Positions 54,321 through 64,000 of a stretch of 64,000 nt of DNA are shown here, in pieces (positions within the stretch are counted from its first letter, which is position 1; each line of letters starts with the position of its first letter). A program made the position numbers and the translations under genes. The stretch covers positions 3,127,647-3,191,646 of the forward strand of contig CM037470.1 of NCBI GenBank assembly GCA_021014325.1, written 5' to 3'. Source of the DNA: Plazaster borealis. Taxonomy: Eukaryota > Echinodermata > Asteroidea > Forcipulatida > Labidiasteridae. A model generated the notes under the pieces. That model did no database searches and was not told the DNA's origin. It saw nothing but the letters and a program-made list of their open reading frames with translations.

Positions 54321-57300
54321 GCTCTTTTATGTAGTTGGTGGTCACACCCGACAACCTTTTCTGCCAAATTCTCTTAGTACATTTACAAGTTAATCAATCT
54401 TTATGACAACAGACAAAACAGCGTCCTCAATGGTTCACCCCAGAAGCAACCACATGGTGCAAAAACCATTCAAGACCCGATGTGAAAAAACAAAAACATA
54501 ACATTTACAAAATTCTTGGTGAATTTCCTCTCATTTTGGTTCCTTTTTCAATTGTTTTTCACATAAATACAGGTAATTATAAGACAAGAACTTTCTGGAT
54601 AAATTCAAACGTTCTTACAATTCGCACCTTTTGCTTTTTCATAGAATTTCAGCCGAACACTCAACTCGGAGAAAAACAAACTTGCAAAAGTTGCAAAACT
54701 TGTACTGATTAGAGAGGGATGTATAATACAAAGGGCGTGCACAGTAGTTTCAGCCTGTAATTCAGCCCATTGAATGGCAGCATAATGACAATCAATATTC
54801 CATGATTTGAACTCTAGAGGGCGCTTGATACACTAACAATACCCGCAATTCCACACAGTACACAAATTGAGGTCCGAGTCATTTGGCGTCAAAACAAAAT
54901 ATATAAAGGACACACCATCTCAAAACACTAGTGCGAATCTTGAGCAATCAACCCTACATGAAATACTTTGAATGATAAGAGTAAAAAATAAAAATAACAA
55001 GTGTGGGGATGGGAGGCAGGTGTTAAATGAAAAATACACATGCATCAGATTGCTACTTGTGGTTTTTGTACAAATGTTTGGGAATGCAACTTAAAGGGTA
55101 ATAACTCAGTCAGCGCACCCACATTGATGTCTAGCAAAACACTCCGAGGGTCCCCCCCCCCAAATGTTGACAGCTCAGCGTTCGTACTTTTATCATTTTG
55201 AACATTACTGTGAGTGTTAACTCCCGTCAAAAAGCTTGTACCTTCCATCCAGCATATTTAATAATACACGACTGGAATCCAAGTTCATTTACCAAGAAAA
55301 TTAAACAAACACGAAAATTGGTTGCCATTCAACCGGCTGAAAGGGCCTCAAGAAAAACAACAACAACAAAACAAAACCATAACATTGAAACATGACCTAG
55401 CCATGTTAAATATATTAAACCAGTGCTGCGGCCCAGCCTCTTTCATTTCAGTCGCAACTCTCATCTATCGAACCATTCAAAGGCTAGTGTTCAATGGGGC
55501 ATAAAGTAAAGTTAACATTTCACTACTTGACGAAATGGGTGGTGAACCTAACACGTCAACAATCAAGTTATTGAGGCAAGGGCCATTTGATTACCAACAA
55601 AACAATGCTCATAGATTGAGTTCTTGTTACTAACATACTTCCCCAAGTAAACAGATTAATAACCTTACTTTACAGTCAACACAAAATTTCATCGGCTTGT
55701 AACCATTTTCATGTGACTAAGCATGTATTCCTGCTTACTGGTTAAAAACTGCTTACTGGTCCTGTGTCATCTCAATTTTGTTCACCCCGAATTGCAACGT
55801 GTCGAATGGCAGGATTTCCTTTAATCGTTTACCTCCAAAGGCCGACACTGTAATCCAGAGTGTTGCACGACAGACCAACAGACTTTTAGTCTCGCAGGAC
55901 ACTACTGTTTTGAACACGACATATTCTTGAGTTGTTTCCACATCTTCAGTTGCTTAAACTCGCCGGTGAAGCTCTACACATGCGACAAACGCTGCAATAG
56001 CTCTTCAATCATTATGTAAAACAAAGGTACAGAGGCGACACATTTTCAGATCATCTACATTAGTTTCAACAATTCACATCCTTGGGGGTTGCAGTTCCAC
56101 AAGTTGCGGACAGTTTTGCATCGTCAGGAATCATCTTTTTTTAATTTATCCAGAGCGAGTCGGCTTGTTAATCCGCACATTTTCTTGCACACTGTCGCTG
56201 CAATTCTCCTCCTAAATATTCGTTTGCTTTTATAGTTTGCGTATCCTTATAAACACTTCACCTCACATATCTACAGTTGATGTAGCGGTACACTTGTGTA
56301 CGTAAACGCTGGAACTCCGAAGCCTACTGTACATTTTCTTAAATAGCGGATGGCTCCTCACACCGATCTCAGATAACTGCACGCCGTTCCTCACAAAAGT
56401 TTGCATTAGTGTTTTTTTTTTCCTCTTTCATGTTTCAGTCCTGCGTTGCAATTTCGTATTTCATACAAAGACAGATCACGTTTTCCAGGCTCCGTCAAAA
56501 GTTGTTTTACTTGACACTTAGTGGGATTGCAATAATTTTGTTGTTTTTTTCATATAAATAAGCATCCAATGCTGTGGTTAACACCACTTTTGTGTAAAGC
56601 CTCTCTTTCTGCAAACTGTAGTTCGTCTGTCCTCGCAAACGCTCCGATCCGAGAACAGCACAACATTGCAATGGCCAAAGTTGTTTCCTATTTCACATGG
56701 ACTTTCAATACTTCCATGATATACAAAATCTTTACAGTGGGCTCGGGACCGTAGCATCGTCATCCAACACAAGAAAGATATTTCAATTTCAATTTACAAA
56801 ATCTCAATTGGTTCAAAAAAAACAAAATCGATGGAGTCCGAATCTTACTGGGGCTCAAGCTCGGACTCCACTGATTTTTATTTTTAAAAGAAAAAACAAA
56901 AAAATCCCAAAAAACATCAACAACAAAGTTTCACCTCTTGGCCCATTTCTTCACTTTAGAGGGTCAGAAAATTCTTGGCACAAACTACCAATCTCTGACA
57001 TGCCTTAAATAAAGAAGTCTCTCAGAGAATGTTATTCACAATGGCAGCAAAAAAATAAAAAGTATGACAAACAACATTTTTCTTCTGAGTATAGGAATGG
57101 CTGTCAAACTTTAAAAAAAAAAAAACGAAAACAAAACCACCATCTCAGATTTTGTTTCTAATCCGATTTCAAGCTTTTAAATTCTTCTTCTCGAGATGAA
57201 AAAATAATATCTTTGATTTCTTTCATTACATGTTGCACATATTACACTGCGGTCAGAAGGTAGCTTTTGAATAAAGACCCCACCAATTCAATTCTACCAC

Positions 57301-57969
57301 AAATTCTTCAATCTGAGTTTCGTTATTAACATAAAGGTAGTCAGCGTTTGAACACCAGATGAAATTGTGTTTCATACAGAATGTGGTAGAGGAACTGTTG
57401 GGGGTGGGGGTGAGGGGGGTTGTACACAGTGATGCTGTACGACAATGTTATATTAAAAAATAAAATAAAGTGATTAGGACCTGCACCACAGGAGCAATCC
57501 GAACACATGAATTCTATGGGAAATAAAATTATCACGTCAAATGATACACAAGTACTGTTTTTTTCTCTTTCTTCTTTCAATTTTGCAGGTTCAAAACAGT
57601 GTTTGTCGGCTAATCAGCATACACTGTGAACCCCCCCATCTCTCCTTACCCCACGCCCAGCCTCCTTCTAGCACCCATCATACAATAACCAAACGAACAT
57701 TGTGTCTGCAACTTAATTTCCAATCGAGTTTAGAATCAAATTCCTGATTCTGATCCAAATCACTTTCATTTCTCATCTAACAAATTCAAAACTCTTAACA
57801 CTTTGGACAAATTTTTCAAAAAAAAATAAAATAAAAAATAAAAACAGATTTTACTGGATAGAGAAAAGGTCAATAGAGGTGAAAACCATCAAGGTTTTTG
57901 AAAACGGAGAACCTTTCTGTTTTGCTTTCCTTGTTCCTTTCAGTCGTCCTTTTTTTGGAAAGTACCTGT

Positions 57970-59209
57970 TTACTTAGCGTTGTTTTGCTTTGGCTTAGTC
58001 GACTGACTCTTAGAGCCGGATTGTGTCGTCTTCTTCTTCTCCTCCTCGCCTCCAGGCATCTGGAACTCGGCGACGTACAAACTCTTGTCGATCGCCACCT
58101 CGCTGGGCACAGGGCGAATCTCCGTCGCTAACTGCTGCTCGATCAAGCAAAGACTCTTGTGGTCCTCGTGTGTGACCAGGTTTATGGCCAGACCGAGGTG
58201 GCCGAAGCGGCCGGATCTGCCGATACGATGCAAGTACGTCTCTGAGAGCTTGGGGAAGTCAAAGTTGATGACTACGTTGACTGCTTGGATGTCGATTCCT
58301 CTGGTGCAAAGATCTGGAATGAAATATGTTTCGGAAGATAATCATAAATACGAGAGTTCCCCAATGTTCGCTCATCTGTCTTCCACTCGCATCAATGTGT
58401 CCAAACCGAGGCTGGAAGGTAATCAGTCTGGCACTTTTTTAAGACAATGAAAATGACATTACATGACCTCAGTTGTGTACAAGAAACAAGACTAAACAAG
58501 TGCTGTTATGTGGAATGTCAATCAGCCTCAAGTGTCACCAAAGAAAGGAGGGGAAATCAGGCAAAACCAACTCACCCGAAGCCACCAGGTTGCGGCAGGC
58601 ACCCATTCTGAAGTCGTGGAAGACCCTGTTTCTGTGTTCCTGTCGCATCTTGGAGTGAATGTAGAAACAGGAATAGCCTAGCTCCGTCACTTTGCGAGCC
58701 AGCAACTCGACACGCTGGGTGGAGTTGCAGAAGATGATGGACTGGTTGATTTGCAGCTGAGGGGTGTGGAGAAAAATCAGTTGCCATTATTTACGTATAA
58801 ATCAAGTCACTGGTACCCTAACGCTGGACATCAAGGACTGCCCACATTTGCATGTTGCAATCGGGGAGATTTTGTCCAACAATCAGCGAGATATTTAGCA
58901 TTACATTCAATATAGTAGAGACAAAGTCTCATAATCAGAGAAATTTTCAAATTTGTTCATCAGAACACGGAAAGATAGGTTTATTTTCGGGGAACTTCCT
59001 GCAGAATTAGAAAATGTTGACAGCTCTAGGATTATTTTTCGATATATTGCTTTCTTTGGGGAGACTTTTCACTTCCTTACCTTTGAGAAGAGTGTGTTGA
59101 GACAGTGAACCTTTTCTCTTTCTTTGACGTACGCGTAATACTGCGTAATTCCCTTCAGCGTCAACTCCTCCATCAGGTTGATCTGGTAGGGATTAGGCAG
59201 GTACCTCTC
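57970..59209 (-). CDS. DDX6: DDX6 RecA-like domain 2 exons and C-terminal tail
   Basis: Exon 59081-59209 encodes [20 protein letters not shown]. Exon 58576-58756 encodes [19 protein letters not shown] and [18 protein letters not shown]. Exon 57970-58313 encodes [17 protein letters not shown], the [17 protein letters not shown] motif and the tail, with the stop at 57970-57972. Confidence 0.94.
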
Positions 59210-62200
59210 CTAAAGGAAAAATCAAGACAAGAAAAACATATAAGAAATCATCACAGAGACTCGGGGAATCTGGGTTTTATCCTTCCTACTTTTGGTAACT
59301 CATTTGAAGCAAGTTGACCACCAATTTCAAAACATTCGCAGAGCTACCAAGATTTTTATCTTGCAATAAGCGAGATTTTGTACAAAAATCAGGGAGATAT
59401 TTAGAATAACATTCATCATAAGAGGGAAAAGTTTCCATAATCAGGGAGTTTTTTCAAATTTGTTCATCAGAATATGGACAGAGTAGTTTATTTTCATGGA
59501 ACTTTCTGCAGAATCAGGGAGAGCTGGCATTTCTGCATTCAGCACTAGGCGACTTTTACAGGCAGCTTGGAGGCAACAACCGGGGCCCAATTTCATGGCT
59601 CTGCTAATTGCGGAATTCTGCGTTTACGATCACCATTCTCAGCTTACAGGGGGAGCACTGAATTTCTGTGCCAGCTGTGTAAGCAAAGAATGCCTGGTGA
59701 ATGCAGTACACATGATGTGCACAAGCAAAATTCCTTGCTAACCTGCGAAACATGCCGACGTAAGCGCAGAATTCCTTGCTTCTGGGCCAAAAGATACACC
59801 TTTTTTCCCCCAAAGATATCATTTTTTCCCCGAAGACAATTATGAGGAACCGAAATGTGGATGCTTTTTCTCTGGGGAAATTGCCTGGGACCGGATGCCA
59901 AGCATAGTTTGACGTGGCCCCCATAGGCTCACTGCTTACCATAAATGCTTTAACTGTGGTTGGAAAGGTGGCAGAATACAGCATGATCTGACGGTCGTTG
60001 GGCAAGAAGGCAATAAGGTCATCCAGCATGTTCTTAAAATCTTGTGACAGCAGCTTGTCGGCCTGTGGAGGGAAGTTTCATTCAATAATAATTTGTATTC
60101 CTTCTCAAGACACAACGAACAACATTATGAGAAAGTTAAGAAAACTAGAATAACTGAACCCCAAAGCTGCCATTCTTAACATGAGGCCAGCCGAGCTCTA
60201 TTTCACAAAGTATTAAGACTCATCTTAAGATGAGTTGTCATCGCCATAGTGTTGTGTTTTGTGACATCACACGTAGCTTTGCAATTAAGATTGGTGCACA
60301 TCTTAAGAGCAATCTCAGCTCCTTGTGCTCGTAATTACATTGGGCCACGCCCTTACCTCATCCAGCACAAGGATCCCACACTTGTCCAGCTTGGCCACGC
60401 CCTTACGGCATAAGTCCAAAATACGGCCGGGTGTTGCTATTATTAGATGTACTGCAACAGAAAGAAACAAAATATTATTTTTGGGGAAAAACAGACAATT
60501 CTTAACCCTTTAAAATATGTGGCATTCAATGTAAACTGCCCAATCCGCACATCCAATCTGTACAAAATGTTCCGTGTCACATTTCAAAGCAATTAAAATA
60601 TACATCAGCCATCATAAATATTCAAAAATAATAATCAATATTCAAATATAATAATCAATATTCAAAAATAATAATCAATATTCAAATGACAATCATTGCA
60701 AGAAGTTCAAACAACAATTAGTAATGTTTAAACAAAATATATATATAAAGTTGGTGACAATGGAAACAAAAACAAATTCAAATTTGGGAACATGGAGAAC
60801 AAAAGAAAACCGCCATGATTTATACAGCCTTTTAAAGTTTCACCAATTTAAGAGGCGACTTTGATACAATTTCTATTTTCATGACTGCAAGAAAAGCAGA
60901 GAACAAATTCTTTCAGGTCAAAATCAGGCCGTATCTGAATTGGCGACTGTAGCTACGGCTACAACTGTTGCTAAGGGTGTTGCTAAGGACGTTCTATTCT
61001 TCAACGCATGATGATGCGGAAATCTAGCCGTAGCCGTAGCCGTAGCTGCAACTTCAGACACGGCCTCAGGCTGCCTTACCTGTCTGCTGTAAACGGATGA
61101 TGTCATCCCTGAGACTGGTGCCTCCTGTTGTGACCATGACTTGATGGCCGAGATGCTTGGACAGCTCCTTGCAGATCTGACTCGTCTGCAGCGCCAACTC
61201 TCTCGTTGGTACCAACACCAAACCTTGAATACAATCAAGAGAGGCAACACATCAGTCTCGGACTGAAGTTCTTCAAAATTACTTTATACATTACATTACA
61301 TGGCTGGAATCGGGAATTACACAATAACCCCCAGAAAATGGGAGATTATGAGCATAAATTCCAGTGCCTTCTGTCCCTTTTTGTGAAGGGGAAAATGAAA
61401 CGTTGTACGGTAGGTGCATGCCTGTGCACTCTACCTCTACCCCCCCCCCCCATTGTGTCTTAATTGTGTTATGGGAATCTCAGTAATTCTTCAGAGGATT
61501 TTAGGGGTGGGGGTACTTGTGTACAAGATAAAAAAAGTGTGTTATAGTATGGGAACATTTTTTTTTTTTGGGGGGGGGGGGACCACACACTTTCTGCCCA
61601 CATATCGGGCACGGTATACACTCTACACAATGACTGCATAAAATTGAGGGCGCTCTGAATTCATTCCTGGCACAAACAAGTGCCGTCGTACGCCAGTTTA
61701 GAAAAAATTGGCGTGTATACGAAGTGGTTGAGATGGTTTGCCTGATTTGATTGAAAACATGACAAGTTCACTAGTGCAGTCGTCAGTCAGCACTATCAAA
61801 CATAACATGGAATTGGCTTTTGATGGGTTTGGGGGGTGGTTAGGGTTATAAGATATCTTCAAAGTACATGTTTGGATAAACACCAGACAGAAGAACTTCT
61901 TTGGTAGTGGGGTTACTGAGCTAGTGCTAAAATGACTGGACTCCGGTCAGAGGTCCAGAGGGTATTTTTTGCGTTAAAACTCACCTTGTACTTCATTTTT
62001 GTTCAACTGTGTGCGTTCCAGCATTGGGATTGTGAATGCGCCCGTTTTGCCCGTTCCGTTCTTGGCTCTGGCGATGATGTCATGACCGGAAAGCGCCATG
62101 GGTATGCTCGCCTCCTGGATGGGGGAAGGCCACTCCCACCCCTTCTCAAAGATGCCTTTCAGAAGTCCGTGACTCAGGCAGTAGTCCTCAAACTCATTTC

Positions 62201-63905
62201 CCTTGGTGTTTGTCACATCCTGTGGAATGCCCCGCAGAAAATAAAAAAACAATAAGTGAACGCAATGACCAGCTAATGTCTTTCTTTGATTATTGCAGGG
62301 TTTGCCCGTAACTTTTTTAGTGACTGGCCAGCAGGACCAGTTAGCTTGTCATTTCACTAGTCCGTCAGCTTTTTCACTAGTCAATATTTCAAATGAAATA
62401 AGGATGCTTTTCAACACTGAACTAGCCAGCAGGACCACCTGTAGTGAATTTTTACTGGTCCTCATGTGTTAAAACCAGCATTTGGCCAGCGGACCACTGT
62501 CAAGGGAGAACCCTGCATTAGTCTATTGTTATAATTACTGGACTCTCACGATCATCTAACTTAAGGAATACCAAGCCGTCTTGCTCGAGTATATGATTAT
62601 CATAACGAGTTAGGCCTTAATTACCAGAGGCCAAGCAGGCCTAGAAATTCGATGCGAATCCGCGAATCGATTCGCGCCCGACGTAACGCGGAGTCTTGCT
62701 AACTTATAGGCCGGCCAAGGCCTGCTGCCCATGTGTTGCCCTAAGTGTCCCTTTGAAAGTTTCCCATACAAGCCTTAGACATTCCAATGGAAGTGCCCCT
62801 TGCAAAATGAAGATGGCCTTGCCCTCTCAAAGATGAAATTACAGGCCCGAGGAGTGACGATGTACATGTACAACGGCCCTCCAATGTTCATGTAATTAAT
62901 CAGTGGGCGTGACATGACCTAAGCATGCCAGCCAAACACTCAATACACGATTACTTTATGCCCAGTTTGACGCTGCACCACCGAGAAGGGAGACAGTGGT
63001 TCAGTAACACATAGGGCAAATATTAGGCCGTCATACTAATTAAAAAATCACATGGTTGTGGCAACGAGTGGCTTAAATAAACCTGTTTACAATCAAATTA
63101 AAGTTCTACAAATGTACACAAAGAGCAATTTACAAAAACAACTTATTGAGACAGGCCTAGAATGTCATCTTCGAGAGGGCAACTGGCAACTTTCATTTTG
63201 CAAAGGTAACTTCCAATGGAAAAATCTTAAAGTCTTTGGGAAAATTTTGCAGGGAGGGGAGGTCATGGCCTCCGTGTAAATTCAGGCCTCTTGAGTCAAA
63301 CAAACATTGCATCCAGAAAGAGTTCTTGTAAAATAAAATCAATAAAAGCAAATTCAATTTATGGTTCAGCCTTAGGGTGTCGCGCTGTTTTTTAGACACA
63401 ATGTTCAATCTTTCATTCACCACATATGAACATGCATTTAAGGCAGTAATGTAATGAGCAAATGCTCCGAACCCAATTTCACAGAGCTGCTTTTTAAGCA
63501 CAAAAAGTAGCTAGGCAAAAAATAATTATGCTCACCAGAATAAGGTTACCAGCCAAGATACCATGTCACATATACCATCTGTGTGACTGATATCCTGCTC
63601 CTTTTCGCTTAGCAGAAAATCATTTTGCAAAATTTGCTGCTAAAGCAGCTCTATGAAATTGGGCCCTGTAGGTAGGCCATGGAGTCTTGAATGTCAGGTG
63701 GATGTTCTTGTACTGAATCTTTAGCAAGTTTGGGTCCCTCTTTTTCTTCAATTCCGGATAAAACCCCAAGTAAGGAAGCTTCAATCGATGAAGCAAACTA
63801 TATGCTTGTTTCGTATCAGACTTATTTTAAAAGTACGTCGTACTTACGCTTGTTTTAAATCTGGAATCTTTCGGTGGTTGCTTTAGCCCAGCTTTCCAAT
63901 CTGCG
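57970..63905 (-). CDS. DDX6: DDX6/Me31B/Rck DEAD-box RNA helicase, last eight coding exons
   Basis: Exons: 63848-63905, 61985-62219, 61080-61223, 60357-60451, 59940-60062, 59081-59209, 58576-58756, 57970-58313. Together 1309 bases (435 residues plus stop), in phase throughout. The first exon here opens [18 protein letters not shown], which in the family lies just before the helicase core, so only the N-terminal extension is missing beyond base 64000. Motifs: Q motif ([11 protein letters not shown]), I (AKNGTGKTG), Ia (PTRELALQ), Ib (TPGR), DEAD (split as VLDE|AD), SAT (YSATFPTT), IV ([10 protein letters not shown]), V (RGIDIQAVN), VI ([13 protein letters not shown]). It acts in cytoplasmic mRNP granules in decapping and translational repression, with partners such as 4E-T, EDC3 and LSM14 known from other animals. 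The C-terminus after SLYVAEFQ is a Lys/Ser-rich tail ending KQNNAK. Confidence 0.96.
58838..59026. mobile_element. Family E MITE
   Basis: It begins actgcccacatttgcatgtt and ends aaatgttgacagctct. It is in a DDX6 intron. Confidence 0.55.
59333..59537. mobile_element. Family E MITE
   Basis: It carries tttttatcttgcaataagcg and ends gagagctggcatttctg. It is in a DDX6 intron. Confidence 0.55.
59582..59790. mobile_element. Family H MITE, right end lost
   Basis: It begins gggcccaatttcatggctct and has gcttacagggggagcac inside. The right end is unclear. It is in a DDX6 intron. A half copy is at 40053-40120. Confidence 0.5.
59940..62219 (-). CDS. DDX6: DDX6 RecA-like domain 1 exons
   Basis: Exon 61985-62219 has the Q motif and Walker A ([17 protein letters not shown]). 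Exon 61080-61223 has [20 protein letters not shown] and the GG motif ([11 protein letters not shown]). Exon 60357-60451 has [20 protein letters not shown] and ends inside the DEAD box. Exon 59940-60062 completes it (ADKLLSQDF) and holds SAT. Confidence 0.94.
60190..60325. mobile_element. Family G-related MITE
   Basis: It carries tatttcacaaagtattaaga, the hairpin catcttaagatgag, and gcaattaagattggtgc. It is in a DDX6 intron. Confidence 0.5.
60928..61065. mobile_element. Family F palindromic MITE next to a DDX6 exon
   Basis: It begins ggccgtatctgaattggcga and ends acttcagacacggcc. It ends about 15 bp from the exon edge at 61080. Confidence 0.65.
62297..62515. mobile_element. Family I repeat
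   Basis: It shares actggccagcaggaccagtt and ggccagcggaccactgtcaa with 43836-44035. It is in a DDX6 intron. Confidence 0.55.
62695..62850. mobile_element. Family C MITE, worn
   Basis: It carries tccaatggaagtgccccttg and ctctcaaagatgaaattaca. It is in a DDX6 intron. Confidence 0.55.
63145..63293. mobile_element. Family C MITE, inverted
   Basis: It carries aggcctagaatgtcatcttc and catggcctccgtgtaaattc. It is in a DDX6 intron. Confidence 0.55.
63471..63665. mobile_element. Family B MITE
   Basis: It begins acccaatttcacagagctgc and ends agctctatgaaattgggccc. It is next to the DDX6 exon at 63848. Confidence 0.7.
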
Positions 63906-64000
63906 CTATAAACAATAATATATAAAAAAAAGTATTTATTATGCTCCATTTCAATTCAAAGTAGGCTTCTCAAAGTGCCTTACACTGTTATTATAACCCA

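Larger units (their letters stand above)
44410..57969. other. Long region between BACE and DDX6 without recognised genes
   Basis: Both strands were read for exon-like frames. Only MITEs, simple repeats, the 54.0-54.3 kb minisatellite and one exon candidate (44784-44939) were found. The part from about 54.4 to 57.97 kb has few MITEs and is AT-rich with many A/T runs, which would fit a long DDX6 3' UTR, but no poly(A) site could be fixed. Confidence 0.5.

Overview
The window looks like nuclear DNA of an invertebrate deuterostome, most likely an echinoderm such as a sea star. This is inferred from small exons with canonical GT-AG introns, proteins close to but distinct from vertebrate orthologues, and intergenic and intronic DNA packed with short inverted-repeat elements, SINEs and microsatellites. 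No bacterial, organellar or viral gene was recognised.

Four protein genes lie head-to-tail, all on the minus strand. From left to right: (1) a bHLH-leucine zipper transcription factor resembling USF3, with four 5' exons at 551-14991 and the rest beyond the left edge; (2) a complete signal recognition particle receptor alpha gene (SRPRA, 14 exons, 18614-30732, 653 codons); (3) a complete beta-secretase gene (BACE, 11 exons, 34824-44309, 521 codons); (4) DDX6/Me31B RNA helicase, the last eight coding exons at 57970-63905, with the N-terminus beyond the right edge. Each exon chain was joined by hand from splice sites, and reading phase is kept at every junction. The four genes have unrelated housekeeping or regulatory jobs (transcription, ER targeting, membrane proteolysis, mRNA silencing/decay), so nothing suggests a functional cluster.

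The 11-kb first intron of the bHLH gene holds a decayed CR1/L2-type LINE (about 9107-12900, minus strand), with an intact 510-codon endonuclease-bearing ORF and a broken reverse transcriptase. The other non-coding DNA is a mosaic of at least nine MITE-like families, tRNA-Ser-derived SINEs, a second tRNA-like SINE family, and several minisatellites. One minisatellite runs into an SRPRA splice donor.

The main structural observations are: TTAA-targeted elements nested inside other elements with the pre-insertion site readable; a three-layer nest next to a BACE exon; a SINE whose 3' tail matches a LINE 3' end in the same window; a perfect 21-bp terminal inverted repeat element 15 bp from an SRPRA exon; and an unexplained plus-strand reading frame at 8589-8954. 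I found no convincing new multi-gene system. The 44.4-57.9 kb stretch has no exon I can name.
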